Notes under the pieces: model-generated
Seen by the model: the letters and a program-made list of their open reading frames with translations, nothing else
What the model was told of the DNA's origin: nothing
Database searches by the model: none
Position numbers and translations under genes: made by a program
Shown: positions 26,299 through 35,636 of the stretch, piece by piece
Numbering within the stretch: the stretch's first letter is position 1
How the letters are laid out: each line of letters starts with the position of its first letter
Assembly (NCBI RefSeq): GCF_029051645.1
Contig: NZ_JAACFS010000003.1
Span: 310,001-374,000, forward strand
Reading direction: 5' to 3'
Length of the DNA: 64,000 bases
Origin: Bradyrhizobium sp. CSA112
Lineage (GTDB): Bacteria; Pseudomonadota; Alphaproteobacteria; Rhizobiales; Xanthobacteraceae

Positions 26299-26765
26299 GT
26301 GACCCGGAGATTCGACGCGTATGTGTGCGTGATGATGTGCGGTTCGGCGCTCGTGTAAGCATTGTAGAACCTTGTAATCTCTACGGCTGCGAAATTGGGG
26401 ATGACTGTTTCATCGGCCCCTTCACCGAGGTTCAGAAAAGTGTGCGCATCGGCGCACGCACACGAGTTCAGTCTCATGCTTTCGTTTGCGAGCTTGTCAA
26501 TATCGGCGATGACTGTTTTATCGGTCACGGGGTGATGTTTGTCAACGACACGTTTTCCACTGGGCGGCCGGCTGGCGGTCGCAAAGAGTTGTGGCGCTCG
26601 ACGACGATCGGAAATCGCGTCTCCATCGGATCCGGCGCGACTATTCTTCCGGTCAGAATTTGCGACGACGTCGTAATCGGTGCGGGTGCCGTCGTTACAA
26701 AGGACATCACAGCATCAGGATCTTATGTTGGAAATCCGGCGCGACGTATGCAGCCGCTTCCGTAG
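26295..26765 (+). CDS. Hexapeptide N-acetyltransferase (WlbB/WbpD-like, copy 1)
   Basis: A 156-residue left-handed beta-helix protein with hexapeptide repeats ([58 protein letters not shown]). The HGVMFVNDTF loop is typical of nucleotide amino-sugar N-acetyltransferases. Placed between a sugar dehydrogenase and a PLP aminotransferase, it should acetylate the newly formed 3-amino group. It starts at ATG 26295 inside the preceding stop. Its length is shorter than WbpD (about 190), lacking a C-terminal tail. Confidence 0.8.
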   Translation: MSDPEIRRVCVRDDVRFGARVSIVEPCNLYGCEIGDDCFIGPFTEVQKSVRIGARTRVQSHAFVCELVNIGDDCFIGHGVMFVNDTFSTGRPAGGRKELWRSTTIGNRVSIGSGATILPVRICDDVVIGAGAVVTKDITASGSYVGNPARRMQPLP

Positions 26766-26802
26766 CGCGTCATTATTGGATATCTGAAAGAAAGTTCTGC
26801 CG

Positions 26803-27903
26803 ATGGCAGTGCCCTACGCCGATCTTCATTTACAGTACGAAAGCATCAAATCAGAAATCGATGCCGCCATTGCGGCTGTCATTCGTGACAGTTCGTTCAT
26901 TCGCGGGCCCTATGTGGATGCGTTCGAGCGTGCGTTTGCGGATGCTGTTGATGCTTCTCACTGTGTATCTTGCGCGAACGGCACTGATGCACTCTACATC
27001 GCCATGGCTGCGCTGAAGGTAAAGCCGGGGGATGAGGTCATCACGACCGCACATTCATGGATCAGCACTTCGGCCATGATCACTCATTCCAATGCCACCG
27101 TGGTGTTTTGCGACACAGATGCCCAGACATTCACCATAGATCCGGCTGCGATTGAAGATGCTCTCACTCCGCGCACAGTCGGAATCGTTCCGGTCCATCT
27201 TTACGGCCAACCCGCTGACATGGGTGCCATCATGGCAATCGCTCGTAAGCACGGCCTGTGGGTGATCGAGGACTGTGCGCAAGCACATTTAGCGCGGTAC
27301 GAAGGCCAGCAGGTCGGCACTTTTGGTGATGCTGGGACATACTCGTTTTATCCAGGTAAGAACCTCGGCGCGATGGGCGATGCCGGTGCGATCGTCACCA
27401 GTCGCTCCGATCTCGCTGAGAGGATGGCGATGCTGGCGCGACACGGCGGGCTGCTGAAGCATCAGCATCGGATAGAGGGAATTAACAGCCGTTTGGATGG
27501 TCTGCAGGCCGCAATTTTATCCGCGAAGCTGCCGCATCTGCCGCGTTGGACACGAGCCCGCCAGGCTGCTGCGGCGATCTATGACACCGGTCTCAGTCAG
27601 ATTGAGGAAGTTGTTGTGCCACAGATCGCTCCTGGTCGCACACACGTCTATCATCTCTACACCATTCAGCATCCGCAGCGCGATGAACTCGCCGCTCATT
27701 TGAAGGGAAACGGCGTGCAAACCGCCATCAACTATCCCATTGCGTTGCCGTTTGTGGAAGCCTATCGGCGTTTGGAGCTTCGTCCCGAGCAGTTTCCGAA
27801 TGCCTACTTGCATCAGAGCCGCATTCTGTCGTTGCCGATGTTCGCCGAAATCACTGCCCAGCAGCAGAAGACCGTAGTCGATCTCATCCGCGCCTTTGGG
27901 TAG
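26803..27903 (+). CDS. DegT/DnrJ/EryC1/StrS aminotransferase (WlbC/WbpE-like, copy 1)
   Basis: A 366-residue PLP-dependent sugar aminotransferase. The PLP lysine is Lys186 in SFYPGKNLGA. The cofactor-binding region around IEDCAQAH and the N-terminal NGTDALYIA loop are typical. It would transfer an amino group from glutamate onto the keto carbon made by the oxidoreductase 0.5 kb upstream. It follows the acetyltransferase by 37 bp. Together the three genes form a complete oxidise/aminate/acetylate set for a 3-acetamido sugar. Confidence 0.9.
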   Translation: MAVPYADLHLQYESIKSEIDAAIAAVIRDSSFIRGPYVDAFERAFADAVDASHCVSCANGTDALYIAMAALKVKPGDEVITTAHSWISTSAMITHSNATVVFCDTDAQTFTIDPAAIEDALTPRTVGIVPVHLYGQPADMGAIMAIARKHGLWVIEDCAQAHLARYEGQQVGTFGDAGTYSFYPGKNLGAMGDAGAIVTSRSDLAERMAMLARHGGLLKHQHRIEGINSRLDGLQAAILSAKLPHLPRWTRARQAAAAIYDTGLSQIEEVVVPQIAPGRTHVYHLYTIQHPQRDELAAHLKGNGVQTAINYPIALPFVEAYRRLELRPEQFPNAYLHQSRILSLPMFAEITAQQQKTVVDLIRAFG

Positions 27904-28140
27904 TCATGACTGTCCTCGGGCGATATCGGCCGAGAGCCGTGTGAGATATTTTGGGGAGGGCGGTTTCCTTTCTTGCCGGCGCCAGATGGAATTCGATGGT
28001 CATTGGTTATTCGCGGGTGACTCGTTCATCACACCAAGTCTGGTTGCATCTTTGCTGGCGTTATTCACTGACTGAACAATCTTATCGCGCGCCTTCATCC
28101 GGAAGCGGGTGACATGGCGTTCTTCTAGCGGAAGGTCATA

Positions 28141-29505
28141 ATGCTAATAGCCAGCTATGTTGCCGCCGCGTTGGCCATGTGTGGAGCGGGAGTTTATCTC
28201 TACCTAAGGCTCCGCTTGTTTCTAACCGCAACAGTCATGCTACTGGCATCATTGCTGCTGATCTATGGACCGGCTTATCTCAGCTTCATACTGTCATCAG
28301 GCGAAAAGGCGATGATGATCTACCGGCTGTCTGGCTCAATGGGAGGCAAGTCCGTTATTTTCAGTATCATTCAGGCCGCTTCTCCGGACTTCGACGCTAT
28401 ACTTGTTGCGATGAATCTCTCGATGGCATTGATGTTCGTAGGTGTTATCGCGGGAATCGATATTGTCGATCGCCTCATACCAAATCGGATTGCGGCCATG
28501 CAATCTGCCCTGACCGGCTGGAATTCGCAGCCGTTGAAAGACAACGTCGGCGGTAGTTGTGCATTGTTGATCGCTGTCGGCGGCCTCACCCTATTCTTGG
28601 CTTGGATATCCATCAAAGAGAACCATATCGGTACCATCAAAGCGTTTCTGTCGATTACCGGGGATGAAGCAGAGAGAGTCGCCTATCGACTAAATAACGG
28701 CGGCAGTCCGAATTATCTCTACCGCTTGATCTTGGGAGCGGTAGCACCGATGTTGGTCGTTTGGGGATTTCTTTCGGGTTGGGTCAACCGTTCCTGGACG
28801 CTGCTTGTGGCAGCGAGTTTGCTGTTCTTCGCTGTAATGATCGGAAAGTGTGAAACCCTCAGCAAAGCCCCGCCGGCGTTCTTTCTTCTTCAATTGATCT
28901 TGGCAGGATTGCTTGTCTTCCGCAATAAATTGACTTGGCGCAGTGGACTCGCTGTTTTGCTCGCGATCACTTTGATATTTTACATGATCATCAGAATGAC
29001 GATATCGGCCTACGACAGTTTCGGCGTGTTGGGGTTTCTGTACTACCGGGTCTTTGAAGTGCCGAGTGAGTCCGTTCTGGAAACGTTCGGCACATTTCCC
29101 TTCCGATATCCTCACACATGGGGCGCCAATATTCGGCCACTAGCGATGATAATGGGAGTCGATTATACACCCGCATATATCATAGCTTCGCAGCTCTGGC
29201 ACAATACGAAAGATGCAACCAGCAACGCGCTATTTATTGCAGACGCCTGGACAGATTTTTCGTACGCTGGCGTCATCGTCTTTAGCATGCTTGCAGGCGC
29301 CATATGCCGTTCGATCGATGCAATCTATCTGGTGAATGGCAAGACAGTGCTCGCGATCTCAACAATGGCCGCGGCGTTCCTCGGTATCTTTGCGTTGCTG
29401 GTGAGCGCTCTGAACACTGCTCTCTTTTCGGGCGGACTACTGCTCGCCCCACTCTTGGCGGGTGCCCTGGTCAAAATACTGAGGCGTCTCAATCGGATTA
29501 CGTGA
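28141..29505 (+). CDS. Wzy-like oligosaccharide repeat-unit polymerase
   Basis: A 454-residue membrane protein with about 11-12 helices and a large periplasmic loop near residues 280-380 (between LAITLIFYMIIRMT and the last helices). Near its end, NALFIADAWTDFSYAGVIVFSMLAG (part) matches the N-x-n...D-x-G pattern seen in EpsG/Wzy-type polymerases. No enzyme active site is readable, as usual for Wzy. Context among glycosyltransferases and a Wzx-like flippase supports polymerisation of the repeat unit. It has its own 237-bp upstream region. O-antigen ligase is the alternative. Confidence 0.72.
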   Translation: MLIASYVAAALAMCGAGVYLYLRLRLFLTATVMLLASLLLIYGPAYLSFILSSGEKAMMIYRLSGSMGGKSVIFSIIQAASPDFDAILVAMNLSMALMFVGVIAGIDIVDRLIPNRIAAMQSALTGWNSQPLKDNVGGSCALLIAVGGLTLFLAWISIKENHIGTIKAFLSITGDEAERVAYRLNNGGSPNYLYRLILGAVAPMLVVWGFLSGWVNRSWTLLVAASLLFFAVMIGKCETLSKAPPAFFLLQLILAGLLVFRNKLTWRSGLAVLLAITLIFYMIIRMTISAYDSFGVLGFLYYRVFEVPSESVLETFGTFPFRYPHTWGANIRPLAMIMGVDYTPAYIIASQLWHNTKDATSNALFIADAWTDFSYAGVIVFSMLAGAICRSIDAIYLVNGKTVLAISTMAAAFLGIFALLVSALNTALFSGGLLLAPLLAGALVKILRRLNRIT

Positions 29506-29784
29506 TCATCAAGTCCGGTCGGCAGTAGTTGATCTAAGCGACTTCGCCAGTATCATCAGCAGCCCATCCGCGGCGCAAAAATCCAGCGCAACTTCGTCAA
29601 GAGAAAACGAGGTACGCAATCCAGGTCGGTGGCTAACAATGAATCGTTTTCATAACGACGTCTTTGCTGGAGAAACGATTCCGTCATTATGGCAACGCTG
29701 GTTCCTTTGACGAAAAATTGCGACTAACGTAAAATGTCTTCACAGACGTGATTACAGAATCAACGCCGTTTGGCGCTACAGATC

Positions 29785-32214
29785 TCAATCTGTTCGGGCG
29801 CCGGCCTGCTTTCCGAGAAGGCGATCCATGAGCTCATTGTAAGATCTCAGCGCAATCTGCTTTGTGTACCGCGGAGCGACTGCAGCCGCGCGTCTACCTT
29901 TCTCTAGGGGCTTGCCGGCGGTCGAGGCGGCAAGCGTCACGGCTTGTGCAATCGAGGCGGGCGCCTCGGGTTCCACCACCCAACCCAGATCATGTTCCCG
30001 AACGAGCATAGCCGCTTCTGCTTCGGGCTCTGAGCAAATGATGACCGGCCGCCCAACCGCAAGCAAATTATAGATTCGGCTGGGCACAGACACGCCAGTA
30101 TTGTTCTTGCGGTAAGGGATGATCCAGACGTCAGCGGCCGACAGGAACGTTTCAAGTTCTGTTTCGGGGACACGCTCTATCAGCGTCACATTGGATAACG
30201 GAGAAGCGGCTTGCTTTTCCTTCAATTTGGTCCAACCGACGCCTTCGCCAGAAAGCAGAAAATGTATGCCGACATTGTCTCGTAATATTCGAGCGGCTTC
30301 GAAGACGGATTCCGGATCGTGGGTAAATCCCGCAGTGCCTGACATGGCCACCAAGAATTTGCCTCCGCAACGGCGGCGATAGGGATTGTCAGCGTCGATC
30401 TCCCGATAGCGCACGGGAAGCGTCGCCCAATTCGGAATCAAGCTAATCTTTTCTTCAGTCATGCGGGGGTAGGCCATCAGTATCGAATTCATATCACGCC
30501 CAATTGTAACGATGGCGTTGAGCCCCTGGAACATCAACTTGTTTGCCCATCGCATCATTCTCGTCACCATCGAGGTGGGCCGTAAAAACCCTGCCATGAC
30601 CAGTGAATCCGGATAAAAATCGTAAATAATGAGCGCTACAGAAGCCCTACGTAGTCGGGCCGCCAACGTTACGGCATACGGCACGGTGAACGGCGTCGTG
30701 ACGCAAAGAACAGCGTCGTCACGCCGGCTGTGCTTGATGACGGAAAGAAAAACTTGCACAGCGAACGTGAGAGCGGCGAGCGATCGTGAGACCAGCGCAG
30801 ATTTCCTCGGCCACCAGCTTCTTAATTCGATGACAGTGGGTTCGTGTGATTTCGGCGTCAACTTTGAGCCGGAGTTTGGAGTTCCCGACAGGACGATTAC
30901 GTCGCTTTCCAGCGCAAGTGCTTTAGCAATGTCGGTCATGTAACCCGACGTGGTGCTGGGAAAGGGTGCGTAGTGTTGAGTGACGAGAAGAATGCGTCCA
31001 GCCCGCGCCGACGCTTCTGTCTGAAATTTCGAAGTATCCGGCGCTCGATAAGTGCGATTGGAATGGTCTAGAACTCGCTGATCGTAGAGTGCGACAATGG
31101 CCTTGCCGATAATTTTCGCTGACAGCTTGTTGACGACCATCTCTCTCGCAGCCTGTCCATAACGTGCTCGCAGTGGAAAGGAGGTCGCGAGGCGTAAAAT
31201 GGCGTCGGCTAATGCCGACGGATCCTCGATCGGCACCAAGAGCCCTGTCTGTTCATTGAGTACGATTTCGCGACAGCCTGGTGCATCAGCTGCAATCATA
31301 GCCCGTCCGCAAGCGGCCGCTTCCAAAAGGCTCATTGGCAAGCCCTCTCGGTGCGAGGGCAGCACCGCAATATGACAGCGTCGCCAGAGCGAAACGATAT
31401 TGTCGATGTGCCCGAGCCAGGTAATTCCTGGTCGGCGACTCCATTCCCGCGCTTCCTCTAGTCGAACGGAAGTCGGATTTGCTGGGTCAGGGTTACCGGC
31501 AATTATCAGATTTATGTCATGCCCCTGGTCACGCAAGATACCATGAGCCGCTACCAGCGCCCTAATACCCTTGTCGGTCAAGAGGCGCCCTGCAAAACCT
31601 ATTGTAATTGGGCCATCGGGCTCCGGCAGCGGCTTTAGGACATCAGTGTCGACGCCTGACCCGGGAATCAGAGTTATGCGCTGCCGATCTATTCCAAGAG
31701 ACTCGAGGGATGACTGATCATCCGGGTTTTGAACGAGCACTAGGCTCCGCTCGCTATTTAGAAGCCTGGGCAGCAGCGTTGCCATGCTCCGCTTAAGTAG
31801 CCGCGTTCTCCAAGTCATTGATGTAAAGATATAGCCCAGTCCGGTTATCGCGTTTACGACTGAGATCGCTGTTCCGTATGCCGCGATCGAGCCATAGACG
31901 CAGCATTGGAGCCCGGAGTGGTGAACAATTAGCGGCTTGATCTTTGTTTCAACGCGTCGAAGCGCTGCGATGGTAGGAATTGCGGAAAATGGTGATAATC
32001 CGCCGCGTCGGAAGGGGATCTTGTGCAGGGTGAAGCCTTCCGCCTCAATAGCGTCTGCTCCCTTATCGACGCGTGTCGCTACATGCACCTCGAAGCCTGC
32101 TTCGCGCGCTGCTCGGGCCATCGGTAGCCGATTGAGCAAGAAGGCGAAGTCCTCGTTGACGACATATAGTATTCGTCGGCGCGGCGCAGCGGTTTCCAAA
32201 GTCATCCAATTCAC
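29785..32214 (-). CDS. Fused tandem GT4 glycosyltransferase (two GT-B modules)
   Basis: An 809-residue protein with two complete GT-B modules. Module 1 (about 12-380) starts RRILYVVNEDF and carries IGFAGRLLTDKGIRAL and HREGLPMSLLEAAACG (E-x7-E motif). Module 2 (about 405-800) restarts with GRILLVTQHYAPFPSTTSGY, like WbuB/WcaI transferases, and has VAMSGTAGFTHDPESVFEAA and PSRIYNLLAVGRPVI. The linker (about 380-405) is short and polar. One chain could add two successive sugars. The start is GTG 32212-32214, or ATG 32203-32205; neither has a strong ribosome site. It is on the opposite strand to its neighbours on both sides. Confidence 0.85.
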   Translation of the reverse strand: MNWMTLETAAPRRRILYVVNEDFAFLLNRLPMARAAREAGFEVHVATRVDKGADAIEAEGFTLHKIPFRRGGLSPFSAIPTIAALRRVETKIKPLIVHHSGLQCCVYGSIAAYGTAISVVNAITGLGYIFTSMTWRTRLLKRSMATLLPRLLNSERSLVLVQNPDDQSSLESLGIDRQRITLIPGSGVDTDVLKPLPEPDGPITIGFAGRLLTDKGIRALVAAHGILRDQGHDINLIIAGNPDPANPTSVRLEEAREWSRRPGITWLGHIDNIVSLWRRCHIAVLPSHREGLPMSLLEAAACGRAMIAADAPGCREIVLNEQTGLLVPIEDPSALADAILRLATSFPLRARYGQAAREMVVNKLSAKIIGKAIVALYDQRVLDHSNRTYRAPDTSKFQTEASARAGRILLVTQHYAPFPSTTSGYMTDIAKALALESDVIVLSGTPNSGSKLTPKSHEPTVIELRSWWPRKSALVSRSLAALTFAVQVFLSVIKHSRRDDAVLCVTTPFTVPYAVTLAARLRRASVALIIYDFYPDSLVMAGFLRPTSMVTRMMRWANKLMFQGLNAIVTIGRDMNSILMAYPRMTEEKISLIPNWATLPVRYREIDADNPYRRRCGGKFLVAMSGTAGFTHDPESVFEAARILRDNVGIHFLLSGEGVGWTKLKEKQAASPLSNVTLIERVPETELETFLSAADVWIIPYRKNNTGVSVPSRIYNLLAVGRPVIICSEPEAEAAMLVREHDLGWVVEPEAPASIAQAVTLAASTAGKPLEKGRRAAAVAPRYTKQIALRSYNELMDRLLGKQAGARTD

Positions 32215-32474
32215 ATCGATTGATTTGGCCTGAGTAGTCCCGGGACTGTTTTAGTCAGGCGCCGCTTCAGGCGGCATCGACCCTTGAACAGGGGCTATAC
32301 AGCTCGGAAATCTTCTAAGAGTAATTCCTATTGTGCGCAAGCCACTTAGCTAAATGCCACGCTCGCATCTGGCATTCGGAAGGGCTAATCTTTGCCGTAT
32401 ATTCAGATTCGGCAGCTTGGATCACGCCCTCCGAAGGTGGGTAGACTTTGAGGTATTGGCGGGCTTCAAAAGCG

Positions 32475-32846
32475 ATGACCAAAATAGTAGTGGGATGCGC
32501 AACGTTGGTCTTCGCCGCAATCTTCCGCGCGGAGTTATCCCTCGCGGAAGGCCGCTCGAAAGCCTATTTGAACGATATGAGAATTATGGCTTGCATTACA
32601 GCTCAGAATGCTGTGCGCGCGCATTTGAAGGGTCAAGGCCGGGTCAGTTTTGAAAGCTGTGCGTCCAATAAGTTCGAGATCGATCTTGCAGCTGACGATC
32701 GCGACTATAAGGTGTTCGGCTACGCCACCATATCGGCTCCCAACGTTGCTTTAGCGACTAAGCGCTTCTATGTGCGTATTAATCACGACCCTGGCTCGTA
32801 TGGAGATTGGGGCTTCGAAGTGACAAGCGTCGAAATCGATCCTTGA
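32475..32846 (+). CDS. Small secreted protein of unknown function
   Basis: A 123-residue protein with a signal peptide (MTKIVVGCATLVFAAIFRA, cleavage near SLA/AEG) and a mature domain of about 100 residues with three Cys (in MACITAQ, SFESC and none later). VFGYATIS and FYVRINHDPGSYGDWGF suggest beta strands. I do not recognise the family. It stands alone between two minus-strand glycan genes, so it may be a passenger or a periplasmic accessory. A TTG at 32448 would add nine residues. Confidence 0.55.
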   Translation: MTKIVVGCATLVFAAIFRAELSLAEGRSKAYLNDMRIMACITAQNAVRAHLKGQGRVSFESCASNKFEIDLAADDRDYKVFGYATISAPNVALATKRFYVRINHDPGSYGDWGFEVTSVEIDP

Positions 32847-32878
32847 TTACGTGCGATCGGTTCAATGCTCAGTGGCTC

Positions 32879-34186
32879 TTAGGTATGCGACGAGGCGACG
32901 ATTGGTCGATGCGGCGTGGCTTCTGCAGTCCGTTTCAGAGCAATAATTCCAACTGTCAAGGCGAGGAAAAACTGCAGCACGTATGTATAGGCGAATGCGC
33001 CAGAAATTTCCGAGCTCACTAGGCTAAAAACATATATTGCGACCACGGATCTCTCCGCGGGAGAAAATGCAGACCAGCGGCGCAGCGACGTAATGATTGG
33101 CCAAAGCGTTAGCGTGCTGAACAGCAGCAACCCAACAATTCCCGCTTCGTAAAGTAGTTCCAGGCCCATGTTGTGGGGGTAATGCTTGGACCCTTCGGTA
33201 GGATGAAGGAGCCAATCCGGCGAACCGAATCCTGCATCGACTGGATACATTCCGATGCCCCGCCCGAATAGTAGCCGATTCGGTTCGCTCACGATGCGGT
33301 GCCAAGTCTGTTTCCAAATCGGCAAACGGAATCCGGGATTGGAGTCCTGGAGCTCTCGGATGGTCCGAGAGACCGCGTCTGGCGCCGTTGCGTCCACGGC
33401 AATTTGGTTTGGCGCGTGCTGGGAAAGCATCCCTAATACGATCGTCGCAGCCACGACGACAGCTGCGGCAGTTAGCAACGCCACTTTCCTCGAATACGCC
33501 CAAAGCGTTGTAAAACTCAGGAAGACGAGACTGCTCGCCAGCGCGACCAATGCCGTTCGGGCGGCGATATGAAACAGGAACAGCAGCACGATCGGCAGTG
33601 CACTCATTGCGAGGGTCTGCGTGATGCGATTCGATGCCAATCCTAGTGCTGCAAGTATGCCGACGCCGAGCACGAAGCCGATATTCTGATGGAAGGTAAT
33701 GTAGATTGCCGGAACGCCGATTCCGAAGATGTCGTCGACGTTGATGCCAGTTGTGACGCCGCCGAACCGCAGTGCATGCAGGGCTAGCACCGCCACATAG
33801 ATCGTCGCCATACCCAAGAGCACCAGCAGGACCATCTTCGGCGCACGCGCTGCAGAAAAGCCAAAAATCAGAACGAGCCCATGGATGATTAGTATGCCCA
33901 AAAGGTGCGTCGCCGGCACTGCAGCGCGGGAATACACTAGGAAGCTTACGACGACGACCGCGTAGAACAGGGCGGCCACAATCAGAGCGCCTCGGACATA
34001 ACGGGCGCCGACGAAGATCGGAGGCCAAATCAGGGCAACCAGAACAAGCCCGGCTACGACCGAAGCCGCAAAAATCGCTGTCGAGCCTATCAGATAGAAC
34101 GGTACGAAGGTCTTCGCGAGGACCGCCACCGTAACTGTGACGGATGTCCATCTCGCGATGGTTGGCGCGTTGTATCTAACCTGCAT
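32879..34186 (-). CDS. O-antigen ligase/Wzy_C-family membrane protein
   Basis: A 435-residue membrane protein with about 11 helices and a long periplasmic loop between about 270 and 345. The loop ends with HYPHNMGLELLYEAGIVGLLL (part), the H-N-x3-LE...E-x-G signature of the Wzy_C/WaaL family. Family members ligate lipid-linked glycan onto lipid A core or polymerise it. It differs clearly from the 28.1-kb Wzy-like protein, so one may polymerise and the other ligate. Its start overlaps the end of an upstream coding-like fragment by 11 bp. Confidence 0.82.
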   Translation of the reverse strand: MQVRYNAPTIARWTSVTVTVAVLAKTFVPFYLIGSTAIFAASVVAGLVLVALIWPPIFVGARYVRGALIVAALFYAVVVVSFLVYSRAAVPATHLLGILIIHGLVLIFGFSAARAPKMVLLVLLGMATIYVAVLALHALRFGGVTTGINVDDIFGIGVPAIYITFHQNIGFVLGVGILAALGLASNRITQTLAMSALPIVLLFLFHIAARTALVALASSLVFLSFTTLWAYSRKVALLTAAAVVVAATIVLGMLSQHAPNQIAVDATAPDAVSRTIRELQDSNPGFRLPIWKQTWHRIVSEPNRLLFGRGIGMYPVDAGFGSPDWLLHPTEGSKHYPHNMGLELLYEAGIVGLLLFSTLTLWPIITSLRRWSAFSPAERSVVAIYVFSLVSSEISGAFAYTYVLQFFLALTVGIIALKRTAEATPHRPIVASSHT

Positions 34187-34463
34187 GTTGCTCTATCGGT
34201 TCGCCGAACAAGTCGAGGGCTCCTGCGTCCCATGATCCTCGATTGTCAGGCTTATGCCGGATTGAGACGTCGATGAACAGATCGAGTTTTCCTTCGAGAA
34301 TGGGGCTAAGAGGTTCTGCGCCGCCGCTGTAAAGCGACACCACCGAGCCGGAAACGAGCCTCAGCTCTGATATCAAGTCAACGGCAGGTTTCGGATTGTC
34401 TATGATCGTGCTGGTGATAAAGAATTCACAGAGTGGCTTTGCGAGTCTGCGTTGTAGCGTTTT
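34176..34463 (-). pseudogene. Coding-like fragment, possible remnant of a glycosyltransferase
   Basis: A minus-strand open frame of 95 codons lies between the methyltransferase and the ligase and partly overlaps both. The inner 66 codons (from a TTG at 34376) use the local codon pattern and give SVVSLYSGGAEPLSPILEG and VSIRHKPDNRGSWDAGAL. The latter recalls the 'N-R-G-x-D/W-G-A' part of rhamnan-synthesis-type transferases, but weakly. No ATG or ribosome site is visible. It may be a small real gene or the tail left from a deletion. Confidence 0.35.
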
Positions 34464-35299
34464 TTACCGATGGCACACCAATAGGGCACTTTGTCTGAAA
34501 AGCGAATCTCCTCAAACCCTGCGTCAGCCAGCATCTGCTCGATCTGCCCTCGCGTGAACCGCTGCTCAAGCCTGGTACAGAACCGGTCGTAGGCGTCGGT
34601 GCGCATCACGTAGAAGTTTCGATCGCGATAGGACTCGAGCGGAATGGCAGCAGGAGAAAACCCAGCGCGCTCAACCAGCGCTGCGAAACGCGCCAAGGGC
34701 CAATAGATCACAACCGCGATGATCTGGCTAATCACGAGCCGCAACCTTGGCGGCAACGGCGAAATGATCATCCGGAAGAGATTGCTGAAACGCCAAACCG
34801 CGCGATACCACCATGATCGGTTGTCGAGCGCGTAATAAAGGTAAACTAAAAAAGGCGCGCCAACCTTCAGCTTGGTTGCGATAGCGCGGATGGCCGCCAT
34901 TGTATCTGGCACGTGATGCAAGACGCCAAGCGAGAACGCGAAATCGAGGGAGTTATCGTCAACCGGCATATCACCGACGCTCGCGAGATGAAAGCTGACG
35001 TTGGTGGCATGGGCGAGATTCTGCCGCGCGACGGCGAGGGCGTCTGCGCTTGCATCGAGGAGATGAAGATGACCGACCTTTTGAGCGACCATGACCGACC
35101 AGCGCCCGCTGCCGCAACCCACGTCGATGCCAACCGGATGGGGCGGCAACTCGCTCCACGGAAAGATGTGGAAGTAGGACCGGAAGATCGCCTCACGGTC
35201 CGCCGGCAAAAATTCGCTTTCACCCTGTCGGAAGGTCGACCACTCATGACCGAATCCGGCCGCGACATCCAAATCAATATTTTTTGTCACGTCGTTCAT
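34400..35299 (-). CDS. Class I SAM-dependent methyltransferase
   Basis: A 299-residue methyltransferase with motif I GIDVGCGSGRWSVMVA (about 57-72), LLDASADAL at strand 2, LDFAFSLGVLHHVPDT (motif II) and a lipophilic region (LFRMIISPLPPRLRLVISQIIAVV) that may sit on the membrane. The last 20 residues overlap the coding-like fragment. It likely methylates a lipid-linked or nearby sugar. ATG 35297-35299 starts it. It is divergent from the EPS regulator with 337 bp between, so it lies outside the big operon but next to its control region. Confidence 0.85.
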   Translation of the reverse strand: MNDVTKNIDLDVAAGFGHEWSTFRQGESEFLPADREAIFRSYFHIFPWSELPPHPVGIDVGCGSGRWSVMVAQKVGHLHLLDASADALAVARQNLAHATNVSFHLASVGDMPVDDNSLDFAFSLGVLHHVPDTMAAIRAIATKLKVGAPFLVYLYYALDNRSWWYRAVWRFSNLFRMIISPLPPRLRLVISQIIAVVIYWPLARFAALVERAGFSPAAIPLESYRDRNFYVMRTDAYDRFCTRLEQRFTRGQIEQMLADAGFEEIRFSDKVPYWCAIGKKRYNADSQSHSVNSLSPARS

Positions 35300-35636
35300 C
35301 GCATGCCATTTCGGGCCGCTTCAAAGCGGCTATGAGCATGCGAGTGGGTTTGCACGAATGAATTCCTGTCGAAACTGGCGTGGTGCGCTAAGCAACTTGC
35401 ATTTTGGTGTTTGTTTTGGCGTACAGCCTTGAGCCAAAGCGCGCAAGATTCCAGGTGCGATGAGATTTAGAAATGGGGCGAATTTATCGACGAGGACGGG
35501 ACGTGGGACTTCGATTGCTTGTTTGCCAACAGTTATTTATAAGTAATGTCAATGGCTTGTATTGTTCATGCTATGAACGATGGACTTGACGTTCACGTCA
35601 TGAACGCGCTATTACCGCCGCCAGCGGGAATTTTCC
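35300..35636. promoter_or_regulatory. Divergent control region upstream of the EPS regulator operon
   Basis: 337 bp, visibly richer in A/T than the flanking genes. A GCCGCTT-CA-AAGCGGC inverted repeat lies at 35315-35330 just before the minus-strand methyltransferase. The right half has AT-rich TTATTTATAAGTAATG (35533-35548), a likely promoter zone, and two palindromic operator-like sites close to the regulator gene. A partial third copy (GTTCAT-N3-ATG) overlaps the methyltransferase start at 35294-35305. No coding signal. Confidence 0.5.
35564..35605. promoter_or_regulatory. Two GTTCAT-N3-ATGAAC-type operator candidates
   Basis: GTTCAT-GCT-ATGAAC (35564-35578) is a perfect 6+6 palindrome. 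GTTCAC-GTC-ATGAAC (35591-35605) matches with one mismatch. Their centres are 27 bp apart and the second ends 31 bp before the ATG of the winged-helix regulator. The size and symmetry fit MarR-type dimers, so autoregulation of the regulator and operon is likely. Confidence 0.6.
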
